Shown piece after piece: positions 34,926-44,073 of a stretch of DNA of 64,000 nucleotides. Origin of the DNA: JALYZC01 sp963725645. GTDB lineage: Bacteria; Actinomycetota; Thermoleophilia; Solirubrobacterales; Solirubrobacteraceae. The notes beneath the pieces were generated by a model. It was not told the DNA's origin and did not search any database. It saw nothing but the letters and a program-made list of their open reading frames with translations. The position numbers were made by a program, and so were the translations under genes. Position 1 is the first letter of the stretch. Every line of letters begins with the position of its first letter. The stretch covers positions 1,674,001-1,738,000 of the forward strand of contig CAVRZD010000006.1 in the NCBI GenBank assembly GCA_963725645.1. The letters run 5' to 3'.

Positions 34926-35768
34926 ATGGCCACCGACGCAACCGTCGAGCGCGCCGGCGTGCGGCTGTCGGCGGACGACGTGGGGGAGGGGATCCCGGTG
35001 GTCCTGCTGCACGGGCTGACCGCGACCCGGCGCTACGTGGTGATGGGCTCGCGCACACTGGAGCGCTCCGGCCATCGGGTGATCGCCTACGACGCCCGCG
35101 GCCACGGGCGGTCCACACCCGCGCCGGCGCCGCAGGCGTACGGATACGACGAGCTCGCCGCCGACCTGGCCGCGGTGCTCGACGAGCTCGCGGTCGAGCG
35201 CGCGGTGCTGGCCGGCGCCTCGATGGGCGCCCACACGCTGCTGCGCCTCGCGCTCGCTGCGCCGGAGCGTGTGGCGGCGGCGGTGGCGGTCACGCCCGGG
35301 TTCGATCCCGCGACCGTCGACGACCCCGAGCGGCTCGCGCGCTGGGACGCGCTGGCCGCGGGCCTGCGCGGGCGTGGGGTGGAGGGGTTCATGGCCGCCT
35401 ACGGCGAGCCGCCGGTGCCCGAGCGCCGGCGCGACGCGGTCCGCCAGCTGCTGCGCCAGCGCCTGAGCGAACACGAGCATCCCGACGCCGTCGCCGACGC
35501 GCTGTCGGTTGTGCCGCGCTCGCGCCCGTTCGCCGCGATCGACGACCTGGCTGCGATCGAGGCGCCCGTCGTGGTGGTCGCGAGCCGTGACGAGGCCGAC
35601 CCGGAGCATCCGTTCGCGCTCGCGCAGGCCTACGTCGACGCCATCCCCGCGGCCGAGCTGGTGATCGAGGAGGAGGGGCAGTCCCCGCTCGCGTGGCAGG
35701 GCGGCCGGCTGTCGGCAGTGATCGCCGAGGCCGCGTCCCGGGCCGCCCGCGACGGCCTCGTGCGATGA
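34926..35768 (+). CDS. Alpha/beta hydrolase
   Basis: A 280-aa alpha/beta-hydrolase with VVLLHGLTATRR, YDARGHGRSTPAP, the nucleophile elbow AGASMGAHTLL and Asp in ASRDEADPEHP. The usual catalytic His near the C-terminus is not obvious: EEEGQSPLAWQGGRL sits where GxGH is expected, so activity is uncertain. The first gene of a three-gene operon with stop/start ATGA overlaps (DUF3052 protein, short-chain dehydrogenase). It shares a two-way -10 with the thioredoxin-TPR gene. Confidence 0.8.
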   Translation: MATDATVERAGVRLSADDVGEGIPVVLLHGLTATRRYVVMGSRTLERSGHRVIAYDARGHGRSTPAPAPQAYGYDELAADLAAVLDELAVERAVLAGASMGAHTLLRLALAAPERVAAAVAVTPGFDPATVDDPERLARWDALAAGLRGRGVEGFMAAYGEPPVPERRRDAVRQLLRQRLSEHEHPDAVADALSVVPRSRPFAAIDDLAAIEAPVVVVASRDEADPEHPFALAQAYVDAIPAAELVIEEEGQSPLAWQGGRLSAVIAEAASRAARDGLVR

Positions 35769-36175
35769 GCCCGGCCGGGTACAGCGGCACCCCGCTGCCC
35801 AAGAAGCTCGGCATCCAGGAGGGCGCCGCAGTGGCGTTCCTCAACGCCCCGGACGACTTCGGGGCGACGCTCGGCGAGCTCCCCGACGGGGTGGCCGAGC
35901 GCAACCGGCTGCGCGGGCCGCTCGACGTGATCGTGTTCTTCACCGTCCGCCGCGCCGAGCTCGAGCGCCGGATCGAGCGGCTCAAGGCCGCGCTGCACCC
36001 GGCCGGGAGGCTGTGGATCGGGTGGCCGAAGCGGGCCGCGAAGGTCGAGACCGACATGACCGAGGACGTCGTGCGCGCCGTCTCGCTCCCGCTCGGGCTG
36101 GTGGACAACAAGGTCGCCGCGATCGACGAGACCTGGTCGGGGCTCCAGCTCGTCATCCGGAGAGCGCTGCGATGA
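35765..36175 (+). CDS. DUF3052-type protein
   Basis: A 136-aa protein with the YSGTPLPKKLGI start, DVIVFFTVRRAELERR, LKAALHPAGRLWIGWPKRA and TDMTEDVVR features of the DUF3052 family, which is common in actinobacteria and has no known function. ATG at 35765 overlaps the previous stop codon (ATGA), and its own stop overlaps the next start in the same way, so the three genes are translationally coupled. Confidence 0.8.
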   Translation: MSPAGYSGTPLPKKLGIQEGAAVAFLNAPDDFGATLGELPDGVAERNRLRGPLDVIVFFTVRRAELERRIERLKAALHPAGRLWIGWPKRAAKVETDMTEDVVRAVSLPLGLVDNKVAAIDETWSGLQLVIRRALR

Positions 36176-37005
36176 CGGGCAAGGTCGTCGTGGTGACCGG
36201 CGCGAGCTCCGGCATCGGCGCGGCCGCGGCGGTCGAGCTCGCGAAGCGCGGCGCGACCGTGGTGCCGGTCGGCCGCAACCCGAGGCGGCTCGCGCAGGTC
36301 GCCGAGCAGGTGGGCGGGGAGCCGCTGCAGGCCGACTTCGCCTCGCTCGCGGCGGTGCGGGGACTCGCCGGCGAGCTGCTCGAGCGCCACGCGCGCATCG
36401 ACGTGCTCGTCAACAACGCGGGGCTCGTGACGAGCCGCCGCGAGCTGACCGAGGACGGCTACGAGAAGACCTTCGCCGTCAACCACCTGGCGCCGTTCCT
36501 CCTCACGAACCTCCTGCTCGACCGCCTGCGCGCGTCGGCGCCCGCGCGCGTCGTCACGACCAGCTCCGGCGCCCACGGCGGCGGCCGCCTGGACTTCGAC
36601 GACCTCCAGTCCGAGCGCTCGTGGTCCATGATGCGCGCGTACGGCACCTCCAAGCTCGCGAACGTCCTCTTCACGCGCGGGCTGGCGATGCGGGTGGACC
36701 CCGCGGAGGTGACGGCGAACTGCCTGCACCCGGGCGTGATCACCACGCGGCTCGGGCGCGGCGCGGGCCGTCTGGGCGGCCTGGTGTGGACCGCCGGGGG
36801 CGTGTTCATGCGATCGCCGAAGCGGGGCGCCGCCACGATCGTGTACCTGGCGACCTCGGAGGAGGGGGGAGAGGTGACCGGCGGCTACTACGAGAACTCC
36901 CGCCCCGCCGGCACCAGCGGCGCCGCGGGCGACATCGAGCTGGCCGACCGGCTGTGGCTCGAGAGCGAGCGCCTCGTGGGCCTGCAGCCGCGGGGATCGG
37001 GATAG
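36172..37005 (+). CDS. Short-chain dehydrogenase/reductase
   Basis: A 277-aa SDR of the retinol-dehydrogenase/oxidoreductase type. The Rossmann loop is VTGASSGIGAAAA; NNAG is in VLVNNAGLV; the catalytic Ser is in VVTTSSGAH and the Tyr/Lys in AYGTSKLANVLF; it then has CLHPGVITT. It uses NAD(P); the substrate is unknown. The third gene of the operon, with an ATGA overlap with the DUF3052 gene. Confidence 0.88.
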   Translation: MTGKVVVVTGASSGIGAAAAVELAKRGATVVPVGRNPRRLAQVAEQVGGEPLQADFASLAAVRGLAGELLERHARIDVLVNNAGLVTSRRELTEDGYEKTFAVNHLAPFLLTNLLLDRLRASAPARVVTTSSGAHGGGRLDFDDLQSERSWSMMRAYGTSKLANVLFTRGLAMRVDPAEVTANCLHPGVITTRLGRGAGRLGGLVWTAGGVFMRSPKRGAATIVYLATSEEGGEVTGGYYENSRPAGTSGAAGDIELADRLWLESERLVGLQPRGSG

Positions 37006-37016
37006 GATCGCGGTTG

Positions 37017-38003
37017 ATGCGAGTCTTCCTGACCGGCGCGACCGGCTTTATCGGCGGCGGCATCGCGAGGGCGCTGCGCGAGCGCGGCGACGACGTGCGC
37101 GCGCTGGTCCGCAGCCTGGAGAAGGCGAAGGAGCTCGAGGAGGCCGGCGTCGAGCTGGTCGCCGGATCGCTCGCCGACCGCGACGCCATTCGCACGGCGA
37201 TGGAGGGCTGCGATGCGGTCATCCACAACGCCGCCGTGTACGAGGTCGGCATCAAGAAGTCCGAGCGCCCGGCGATGTACGAGGCCAACGTCGTCGGCAC
37301 CGAGAACGTGCTGGGCGCCGCGCTGGACGCCAAGGTCCCGAAGGTCGTCTACGTGTCCACCGTCGGGGTCTTCGGCAACACGCAGGGCGAGATCGTCGAG
37401 GAGGGCCACGAGCATCAGGGCGAGTACTGCTCCTACTACGAGGAGACAAAGGTGCTCGCCCACAAGGTGGCCGAGCGTCTCATCGGCGAGGGGCTGCCGT
37501 GCGTGATCGTGCAGCCGGGTGGCGTCTACGGTCCCGACGACCACTCCGCCGTGGGCGACCTGATCGAGCGCTTCGTCGCCGGCAAGCTCCCGGCGATGGT
37601 GTTCGGCGACCTCGGCTTCAACCTGGTCCACCGCGACGACGTGGTCGCGGGCGTGCTGCTCGCGCTCGACAAGGGCGTCCCGGGGCAGGCCTACATCCTC
37701 GGCGGCGAGGTCACGACGATGCGCGGCATGATCGAGACGCTCGCGGGGGTCGTCGATCGCAAGCCACCCCGGTTGAACATGCCCGTGACCGTCCTGCGCA
37801 TCTCGCGTCCGCTCGGCCCCGTCATGGGGCCGGCGCTCGGCTTCCCGCCCAACTTCGGCGAGCTCATCTCCGCCTCGGACGGCGTCACCTACTGGGCGCG
37901 CCACGACAAGGCGGTGCGCGAGCTGGGCTACTCCCCGCGTTCGCTCGAGCAGGGCCTGCGCGACACGCTCGCCGCCGAGGGCAAGCTCCCCGCGAGGGCC
38001 TGA
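37017..38003 (+). CDS. NAD-dependent epimerase / dihydroflavonol reductase-like
   Basis: A 328-aa extended SDR. The cofactor loop is FLTGATGFIGGGIARAL; the catalytic YxxxK is YYEETK in EYCSYYEETKVLAHKV; PGGVYGPDDHSAVGDLI follows. It resembles the bacterial dihydroflavonol-4-reductase/hopanoid-associated HpnA group. ATG at 37017 has TAGGAT (37003-37008) 8 nt upstream, overlapping the stop of the previous gene, so it has its own promoter. Confidence 0.85.
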   Translation: MRVFLTGATGFIGGGIARALRERGDDVRALVRSLEKAKELEEAGVELVAGSLADRDAIRTAMEGCDAVIHNAAVYEVGIKKSERPAMYEANVVGTENVLGAALDAKVPKVVYVSTVGVFGNTQGEIVEEGHEHQGEYCSYYEETKVLAHKVAERLIGEGLPCVIVQPGGVYGPDDHSAVGDLIERFVAGKLPAMVFGDLGFNLVHRDDVVAGVLLALDKGVPGQAYILGGEVTTMRGMIETLAGVVDRKPPRLNMPVTVLRISRPLGPVMGPALGFPPNFGELISASDGVTYWARHDKAVRELGYSPRSLEQGLRDTLAAEGKLPARA

Positions 38004-38058
38004 GCGCCGCCGGCACCGCGGGCGGGGGGTTTGACGCCCTGCTTATCGTTCGTAAGTA

Positions 38059-39852
38059 ATGGAGGAGAATCGCAAGACCGAGCTGCGCCGGATCGCGCGC
38101 CTGTTCCGGCCCTACCGCGCCCGCCTGAGCGCGGTCCTCGCGCTGATCCTCGTGTCCGCCGGACTGGGGATGGTGTCGCCGTTCCTGCTGCGCCAGGTGC
38201 TCGACACCGCGATCCCGGACCGCGACACGGCGCTGCTGACGTGGCTCGTGCTCGGCATGATCGGGATCTCGATCGCCACCGGTGCGCTCGGCGTCGCGCA
38301 GACGTGGCTCTCCAACGTCGTGGGCCAGCGCGTCATGCACGACCTGCGCTCGGCCGTCTATCGCCACCTGCAGCGGCTGTCGCTCGCGTTCTTCACCCGC
38401 ACCCGCACGGGGGAGGTGCAGTCGCGCATCGCCAACGACATCGGCGGCGTGCAGAACGTCGTCACGAGCACGGCGACGTCGATCGTCTCCAACGTGACCA
38501 CGGTGATCGCCGCGCTGGTGGCGATGGTCGCGCTCGACTGGCGGCTCGCCGTCTTCTCGCTCGCGCTGCTGCCCTTCTTCGTGTGGCTGACACGCCGGGT
38601 GGGAAAGGAGCGCAAGCGCATAGCCGCCACGCGTCAGGGCCGGATGGCCGACATCTCGTCGCTGGTGGAGGAGTCCCTCTCGGTGTCGGGCATCCTGCTC
38701 GGCAAGACGATGGGGCGCTCGCCGGAGCTCGCCGACCGCTTCGAGCGCGAGTCCGCGGCGCTGGCCGACCTCGAGGTCCGCTCGCGCATGGCCGGGCGCT
38801 GGCGCATGGCGTCGGTCCAGATGAGCTTCGCGATCATGCCGGCGGCCGTGTACTGGTTCGCGGGCCAGAGCATCGCCGGCGGGGGCCACGAGATCTCGAT
38901 CGGGACGCTCGTCGCGTTCACCACGCTGCAGACGCGCCTGTTCTTCCCGATCCAGTCGCTGCTGTCGGTGGGAGTGGACGTGCAGAGCTCGCTCGCCCTG
39001 TTCGACCGCATCTTCGAGTACCTCGACCTGCCGGTGGACATCAGCGAACGCGAGGGCGCGGTGCAGCTGGATCCCTCCGGCGTGCGCGGCGCGATCAGCT
39101 TCCGCCGCGTGGGGTTCGCCTACGACGCCGGCGGCGACCCCACCCTGCAGGACATCGACATCGAGGTCCCGGCGGGCACCCACACGGCGATCGTCGGCGA
39201 GACGGGCTCGGGGAAGACGACGCTGGGCTATCTCGTCGCGCGCCTCTACGACCCGGCCACCGGGACGATTGCGATCGACGGCGTCGACGTGCGCGACCTG
39301 TCGTTCGCGTCGCTCGCGCGCACCGTCGGCCTCGTGTCGCAGGAGACCTACCTGTTCCACGCCACGATCCGAGAGAACCTGCGCTTCGCGCAGCCCGAGG
39401 CGAGCGACGAGCAGCTCGAGGTGGCCGCGCGCGCGGCGCAGATCCACGAGCTGATCGACGGCCTGCCCGACGGCTACGACACGGTGGTGGGGGAGCGGGG
39501 GTACCGCTTCTCCGGTGGCGAGAAGCAGCGGATCGCGATCGCCCGGACGATCCTGCGCAACCCGCCGCTGCTCGTGCTCGACGAGGCGACCAGCGCGCTG
39601 GACAACCAGACCGAGCGCGCGGTGCAGGCCGCGCTGGACGAGCTCGCCGAGGGGCGCACGACGATCGCCATCGCGCACCGGCTTTCGACGGTCCGCCACG
39701 CCGACCAGATCGTCGTCCTCGACCGCGGGCGGATCGTCGAGCGCGGCACGCACGAGCGGCTGCTCGCGCGGGACGGCCGCTACGCCGAGCTCGCCGCGCG
39801 CGAGGGCCTGCACGCCGGGCCCGAGCCGGCCGACGAGCTGGCGCTCGCCTGA
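38059..39852 (+). CDS. ABC exporter, fused membrane and ATPase domains
   Basis: A 597-aa half-transporter. Residues ~1-320 hold six membrane helices (ABC_membrane type I exporter), then the ATPase with Walker A VGETGSGKTTLGY, the Q-loop VSQETYLF, signature FSGGEKQRIA, Walker B LLVLDEATSALD and H-loop IAHRLSTV. It likely works as a homodimer, exporting lipids or drugs. ATG at 38059 has TATCGT (38044-38049) 9 nt upstream. A 4-bp inverted repeat CTTA/TAAG around that element (38042-38056) might be a repressor site. Confidence 0.92.
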   Translation: MEENRKTELRRIARLFRPYRARLSAVLALILVSAGLGMVSPFLLRQVLDTAIPDRDTALLTWLVLGMIGISIATGALGVAQTWLSNVVGQRVMHDLRSAVYRHLQRLSLAFFTRTRTGEVQSRIANDIGGVQNVVTSTATSIVSNVTTVIAALVAMVALDWRLAVFSLALLPFFVWLTRRVGKERKRIAATRQGRMADISSLVEESLSVSGILLGKTMGRSPELADRFERESAALADLEVRSRMAGRWRMASVQMSFAIMPAAVYWFAGQSIAGGGHEISIGTLVAFTTLQTRLFFPIQSLLSVGVDVQSSLALFDRIFEYLDLPVDISEREGAVQLDPSGVRGAISFRRVGFAYDAGGDPTLQDIDIEVPAGTHTAIVGETGSGKTTLGYLVARLYDPATGTIAIDGVDVRDLSFASLARTVGLVSQETYLFHATIRENLRFAQPEASDEQLEVAARAAQIHELIDGLPDGYDTVVGERGYRFSGGEKQRIAIARTILRNPPLLVLDEATSALDNQTERAVQAALDELAEGRTTIAIAHRLSTVRHADQIVVLDRGRIVERGTHERLLARDGRYAELAAREGLHAGPEPADELALA

Positions 39853-39886
39853 GCTGCGGCCGGCTCGGGCGGAAGGCCGATGCGCG

Positions 39887-40598
39887 TCAGGCCGTCGCCG
39901 AGGCGGGCTCCTCCGCACGCGTCTCGCCCGTTCCGCGCGGGGCGTCCCACTGCTCGTCGGTCATGGCCAGCACGGCCCGGCCGATCATGCCGACACCGAT
40001 GAGCGTCAGCGCGTTGTCGACGATGTTCACGCCCTTGCTCTGCCCGGCGAAGGCCACCAACCCCGCCAGGGCGATGATGACGGCCGCCCAGACCGGCACC
40101 AGCCGGGTTCGCCACGCGGCGATCGCCAGCAGGATCAGGCCGAGCACGATCCCCAGGACGAACAGGACGAACAGCGGGGTTCCCGAGGCCGTCATGTTGC
40201 TCTTGTGCAGGAACGCGGCCAGCGCCACGCGGTTCAGGCCGGTCTGGTTCACCATCTCGTACTCGATGACCGTGAACGCGTAGAACGCAAAGGTCACGGA
40301 GGTCCCCGATGAGCAGGAGGCTGCCCGCGATCTGGCCCAGCGTGACGCGGCGGCCGCGGAAGACGTGAATGAGGCCCACGGTCGCGGCGAGGAGGAGCAG
40401 CGAGGCGACGAGGTAGATCAGGCCGCCGGCGATGTAGCTGCCCTTGTGGGCCGCGATCTTGTTGAGCTCCTTGAGCTTGTTGTCGTTGTCGGTGTCCGGG
40501 CTGACCACCGCGGCGACGAGCAGGCCCAGCGGACCAAGGATCAACGCCAAGCCGGCAAACGTCCGGCCGAAGTTGCGTGCGTCTGAGAATTTGAGCAT
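39887..40598 (-). CDS. Membrane protein of unknown function (one frameshift)
   Basis: A polytopic membrane protein of about 236 aa with around six helices once the frame is repaired. The N-terminal part (from ATG at 40598: MLKFSDARNFGRTFAGL, LIYLVASLLLLAATVGL) continues in another frame as VTFAFYAFTVIEYEMVN through to EEPASATA. The break is in a run of four C on the plus strand (40304-40307); three would restore IGTSVTFAFY. GGAGG sits 4 nt before the start, unusually close. It has a near-consensus promoter upstream (40672-40644). I do not recognise a family. Confidence 0.7.
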
Positions 40599-40643
40599 CG
40601 GACCTCCGGTCGATGGGGTATCGCCCTGGCCCGAGCATCCGCG

Positions 40644-40672
40644 ACGCTAGATCGCCGCGGAGGCGCTGTCAA
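40644..40672 (-). promoter_or_regulatory. Near-consensus promoter of the membrane protein gene
   Basis: On the reverse strand, TTGACA (40672-40667), a 17-nt spacer and TAGCGT (40649-40644). It has a perfect -35 hexamer and ideal spacing. Transcription should start near 40637, giving a leader of about 39 nt with a GGAGG site. Confidence 0.75.
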
Positions 40673-40704
40673 CCGGGTCGTCTACGGCCGAACGCCGACC
40701 TTGG

Positions 40705-41472
40705 TCAGCGCCGCCAGGGCAGCCGCGAGCGAGGCTTGCGGTGCGCCCGACGGGCCGCCACGCCGCCCCCGATGCCGAGCCCGACGAGCGCCAGACCCGC
40801 GGCGATCAGCCCGGGGCGCGACCGCAGGCGGCCGAACTCCTCCTGCACGGCGGGCCAGACCAAATCGTCGACGACCTCGCTCGCCTCCTCCCGCGTCGGC
40901 TGTCGGTGCTCGACGGGGATCGGCTCGGAGAACGCGACCTGCACGCGCTTGGGCTTCGGCAGCGGACCGAGGAAGAGGTGGTCGGTGCCGGTGATCGCCG
41001 CGGGCACGAGCGGGGCGCCGGTCTCGAGCGCCAGCCGCGCCGCACCGCGCCTGGGCTCGCCGAGCTCGTCGGGCTCGCGGATCCGCGTGCCCTCCGGGAA
41101 CAGCGCCAGCAGCCCGCCCTGGCGCAGGATCTCGCGGGCCGTCTCCAGCGCCTCGGCGTCGGACTCGCCGCGGCGGACCGGGAACGCGCCGAGCCGCACC
41201 AGCAGGCGGCCCCACGGGCCCTCGAACAGCTCGCGCTTGCCCATGTAGCGCACATGCCGCCGCGTGGCGGCGGCGACGAAGAAGGAGTCCCAGAAGGACT
41301 TGTGGTTGGGAACGACGACCGCCGGGCCCTCGGCGGGCAGGTGCTCTGCTCCGCTGATGCGCAGCCGGAACCAGATGCGCATGAGCGGCACCACCAGACC
41401 GCGCACGAGCGCGTACAGCGGCCGCGAGACGCCCTTCTCGCGCGCGAGGCGGTGAGCCTGCTCGCCGGTCAC
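40705..41472 (-). CDS. plsC: 1-acyl-sn-glycerol-3-phosphate acyltransferase
   Basis: A 255-aa PlsC-type acyltransferase with the catalytic NHKSFWD (NHx4D), then FPEGTRIREPDE and VPAAITGTDH. It makes phosphatidic acid at the membrane. A C-terminal hydrophobic segment and basic tail (HRKPRSRLPWRR) may anchor it. The GTG start at 41472 lies 4 nt after the MarR-GNAT stop, so the two may be cotranscribed, although the functions seem unrelated. Confidence 0.88.
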   Translation of the reverse strand: MTGEQAHRLAREKGVSRPLYALVRGLVVPLMRIWFRLRISGAEHLPAEGPAVVVPNHKSFWDSFFVAAATRRHVRYMGKRELFEGPWGRLLVRLGAFPVRRGESDAEALETAREILRQGGLLALFPEGTRIREPDELGEPRRGAARLALETGAPLVPAAITGTDHLFLGPLPKPKRVQVAFSEPIPVEHRQPTREEASEVVDDLVWPAVQEEFGRLRSRPGLIAAGLALVGLGIGGGVAARRAHRKPRSRLPWRR

Positions 41473-41476
41473 CGCC

Positions 41477-42433
41477 TCATCCTCTCGCGTCGACCGGACC
41501 TCCGCCGTCGAGTGCGAGCATCCAGTTCTGGCCGACGACCTCGGGGCCGAAGTCGCTGTGCGGCGCCGCGTCGACCAGCTCGAAGCCGGCCCGTTCGTAG
41601 ATGCGCCGCGCGTCGCGCAGGACGTCGTTGGTCCACAGCGTCACCGCGGAGTAGCCGGCCGCGCGCGCAAAGCGCAGCACGGCGTCGACCAGGTCGGTGC
41701 CGACGCCCAGCCCGCGCGCCGAGGGCTCGACCAGGAGCAGCCGCAGCTGCGCGACCTCGTCATCGCGGCGCACGCACAACACGCAGCCGGCAGGCTCGCC
41801 GTCGACCGCGGCGATCCAGGCGCGGTCACGTTCAGGATCTCGCTGCTCGGCGAAGTCGGCCACGATCCGCGCGACGAGCGTCTCGAAGCGCGCGTCCCAG
41901 CCGAACTCCTGCCGATAGAGCGCGCCGTGGCGCTGGACGATCCAGCCCAGCTCGCCGTCCCCGGGCTCGCGCAGGACGACCTCGCGCGGCGGGGGCTCGG
42001 CGTCCAACGTCGAGCGGATCGTCCGCATTCCTTCGAGCAGGCGCCGCTGCTCGGCATCGCCCAGCCGTGCGAGCAGCGCCCCGATCTCCTCCGCTGAGCG
42101 GCGGTCCAGCGTGCCGGCCGTGGACCGGCCGCGCGCGGTGAGGCGCACGACGCGGCGGCGCGCATCGGCCTCGGCGGGCTCGCGGAGGACGAGCCCCTTC
42201 GCCTCGAATCGGGCGAGGATCCGGCTCAGGTAGCCGGCGTCGATCGCCACGGCGTCGCGCAGCGCGCCCACGTCGAGCGAGTCGGACCGCGACAGCTCGA
42301 AGAGCACGCGCGCCTCGGTGAGGGAGTAGCTGGTGTCCAGCAGACCCTCGTCGAGCACCCCGATGACTCCGGTGTAGAAGCGGTTGAACGCCCGGACGGC
42401 GTCGACGCGGTCAGGAGTGGGGGCGGATTTCAT
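41477..42433 (-). CDS. MarR-family regulator fused to a GNAT acetyltransferase
   Basis: A 318-aa protein. Residues 1-~145 are a MarR winged helix (FNRFYTGVIGVLDEGLLDTSYSLTEARVLFEL, LDVGALRDAV, AGYLSRILARFEAKGLV, ADARRRVVRLT). Residues ~165-318 are a GNAT domain with the acetyl-CoA loop SARGLGVGTDLV and YERAGFELV. This fusion recurs in bacteria, but its acetyl acceptor is unknown. ATG at 42433 is chosen over the longer frame to 42484. TAGAAT (reverse, 42453-42448) is the probable -10, and a perfect palindrome abuts the start codon, suggesting self-repression. Confidence 0.87.
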   Translation of the reverse strand: MKSAPTPDRVDAVRAFNRFYTGVIGVLDEGLLDTSYSLTEARVLFELSRSDSLDVGALRDAVAIDAGYLSRILARFEAKGLVLREPAEADARRRVVRLTARGRSTAGTLDRRSAEEIGALLARLGDAEQRRLLEGMRTIRSTLDAEPPPREVVLREPGDGELGWIVQRHGALYRQEFGWDARFETLVARIVADFAEQRDPERDRAWIAAVDGEPAGCVLCVRRDDEVAQLRLLLVEPSARGLGVGTDLVDAVLRFARAAGYSAVTLWTNDVLRDARRIYERAGFELVDAAPHSDFGPEVVGQNWMLALDGGGPVDARG

Positions 42434-42445
42434 TGACTGAGTCAA
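42433..42445. promoter_or_regulatory. MarR-type palindromic operator at the MarR-GNAT start
   Basis: TTGACTGAGTCAA is a perfect 13-bp palindrome lying between the gene's -10 (42453-42448) and ATG. It covers the expected transcription start, a standard place for repression. A half-site TTGACTG recurs at 42579 as the -35 of the divergent oxidase gene. Confidence 0.55.
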
Positions 42446-42540
42446 GGATTCTACATCGACTCGGGGCGGGGCACCCGCTCCCATCGGCGATTCTCACCCC
42501 GCATGGGGATTGGCGCGTAGACGCTCGGGTACGACACCGT

Positions 42541-42608
42541 GGCAGGACCCCGCCTGCCCATGTCCCAAGGACCTGAGGTTGACTGTCGCGGGGCGCCTCC
42601 GGTATTCA
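42541..42608 (+). promoter_or_regulatory. Promoter of the BBE-type oxidase operon
   Basis: TTGACT (42579-42584), an 18-nt spacer and TATTCA (42603-42608). A hairpin GGCAGG/CCTGCC (42541-42558) lies just upstream. The predicted leader is about 50 nt and contains GAAAGGA before the ATG. The rest of 42446-42663 shows no gene. Confidence 0.6.
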
Positions 42609-42663
42609 GTCCCTCAGCGGAAACGCGGGGGGCGCGGACCGCCAACTTCGAAAGGACCCGCCC

Positions 42664-44073
42664 ATGCCGGAGACGACTCTCGACGCCGCCGCCACCGACG
42701 ACCTGCGCTCTGCGCTCGACGGCACGCTCGTCACGCCCGAGGACGATGGCTACGAGGACGCCCGCAAGACCGCCAACGGCATGATCGACAAGCGCCCGGC
42801 CGCCGTCGCCCAGTGCGCCTCCGTGGCCGACGTCCGGGCCGCCCTGGCAACCGCCCGGGCCAACGGCATCATCGTCGCCGTGCGCGGCGGGGCCCACTCC
42901 GCACAGGGCTTCTCCTCCTGCGACGACGGCATCGTGATCGACCTGCGGCCGATGAACCGGGTCGACGTCGATGCCGACGCGCGCATCGCCAAGGTCGGGG
43001 CCGGCGCCAACTGGGGCGAGCTCGACGCCGCCACGCAGGAGCACGGACTGGCCGTCACCGGTGGGCGCGTGTCGGACACCGGCGTCGCCGGGCTCACGCT
43101 CGGGTCGGGGAGCGGCTGGATCGAGCGCATGTACGGCGTGACGTGCGCGTCGCTGATCTCGGCGGAGGTCGTGACGGCGGCCGGCGACGTGGTGACCGCG
43201 AGCGAGACCGAGAACCCCGAGCTGCTGTGGGGCCTGCGCGGCGGGGGCGGCAACTTCGGCATCGTCACCGAGTTCACCTTCCGCCTGCACCCGGTCGGCC
43301 CGATCCTCCTCGCCGCCCAGCTCGGCTACCCCCGCGAGGGGACGAAGGAGCTGCTGCGCAAATACCGCGACTACATGGAGTCGGCGCCCGACGAGGTCGG
43401 CGGCGGCATGGCGCTGATCACCGCTCCGCCGCTGGACTTCATCCCGGAGCCGGTGCGCGGGCAGCCGATCACGGGCGTGATCTTCTGCTACATCGGCGAC
43501 GTGGAGGCCGGCCAGGCCGCGCTCGCGGACCTCAAGGATGCGCTCGGGCCGCCGGCGATGGACATGGTGCAGCCGATGCCCTACACCGCGCTGCAGCAGA
43601 TGATCGACGCATCCTCCCCGCGCGGCATCCACGAGTACTTCAAGATCGACTTCCTCCAGGCGCTGTCCGACGAGGCGATCGACACCCTCGTGGACAAGGC
43701 GGGGGAGGCCCCGTCGCCGCACACCCAGGTCATCATCCTGGAGCCGCTGGGGGGCGCGTACTCGCGCACCGACCGCGAGTCGATGGCGCTGGAGACGCCC
43801 GACGCCCCCTGGGCCTACCACAACCTCAACATGTGGTTCGACCCGGCCGAGGACGACGCCAACGTCGCGTTCGCGCGCGAGTTCGCCGCCGCGACGAAGC
43901 CGTACGGCGTGGGCGTCGCGTACCCGAACTTCGTCAACACCGACGAGGTCGCCGAGCGCTGGCGGGCCTCCTTCGGCGACGCGACGTGGGAGCGCCTCAC
44001 CGCCCTGAAGCAGCAGTGGGACCCCGACAACGTGTTCCGCCTCAACGTCAACGTGCCGCCGAACGGCGCGTGA
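42664..44073 (+). CDS. Berberine bridge enzyme-like FAD oxidase
   Basis: A 469-aa flavoprotein with FAD_binding_4 and a C-terminal BBE domain. AVRGGAHSAQG supplies the His that binds FAD covalently. The region GGRVSDTGVAGLTLGSG, where bicovalent enzymes carry a second Cys, has none, so flavin is probably held by His alone. It then has WGLRGGGGNFGIVTEF and a C-terminal YPNFVNTDE...YxPD-like RLTALKQQWDPDNVFRLN. Such enzymes oxidise sugars or alcohols. It is the first gene of an operon with the monooxygenase. It lacks a signal peptide. Confidence 0.88.
   Translation: MPETTLDAAATDDLRSALDGTLVTPEDDGYEDARKTANGMIDKRPAAVAQCASVADVRAALATARANGIIVAVRGGAHSAQGFSSCDDGIVIDLRPMNRVDVDADARIAKVGAGANWGELDAATQEHGLAVTGGRVSDTGVAGLTLGSGSGWIERMYGVTCASLISAEVVTAAGDVVTASETENPELLWGLRGGGGNFGIVTEFTFRLHPVGPILLAAQLGYPREGTKELLRKYRDYMESAPDEVGGGMALITAPPLDFIPEPVRGQPITGVIFCYIGDVEAGQAALADLKDALGPPAMDMVQPMPYTALQQMIDASSPRGIHEYFKIDFLQALSDEAIDTLVDKAGEAPSPHTQVIILEPLGGAYSRTDRESMALETPDAPWAYHNLNMWFDPAEDDANVAFAREFAAATKPYGVGVAYPNFVNTDEVAERWRASFGDATWERLTALKQQWDPDNVFRLNVNVPPNGA

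Noticed and set aside
38042..38056. CTTA/TAAG inverted repeat at the ABC exporter promoter as a firm repressor site
   Set aside because: The arms are only 4 bp, which is expected by chance, and no regulator gene is adjacent. It is kept as a remark only.
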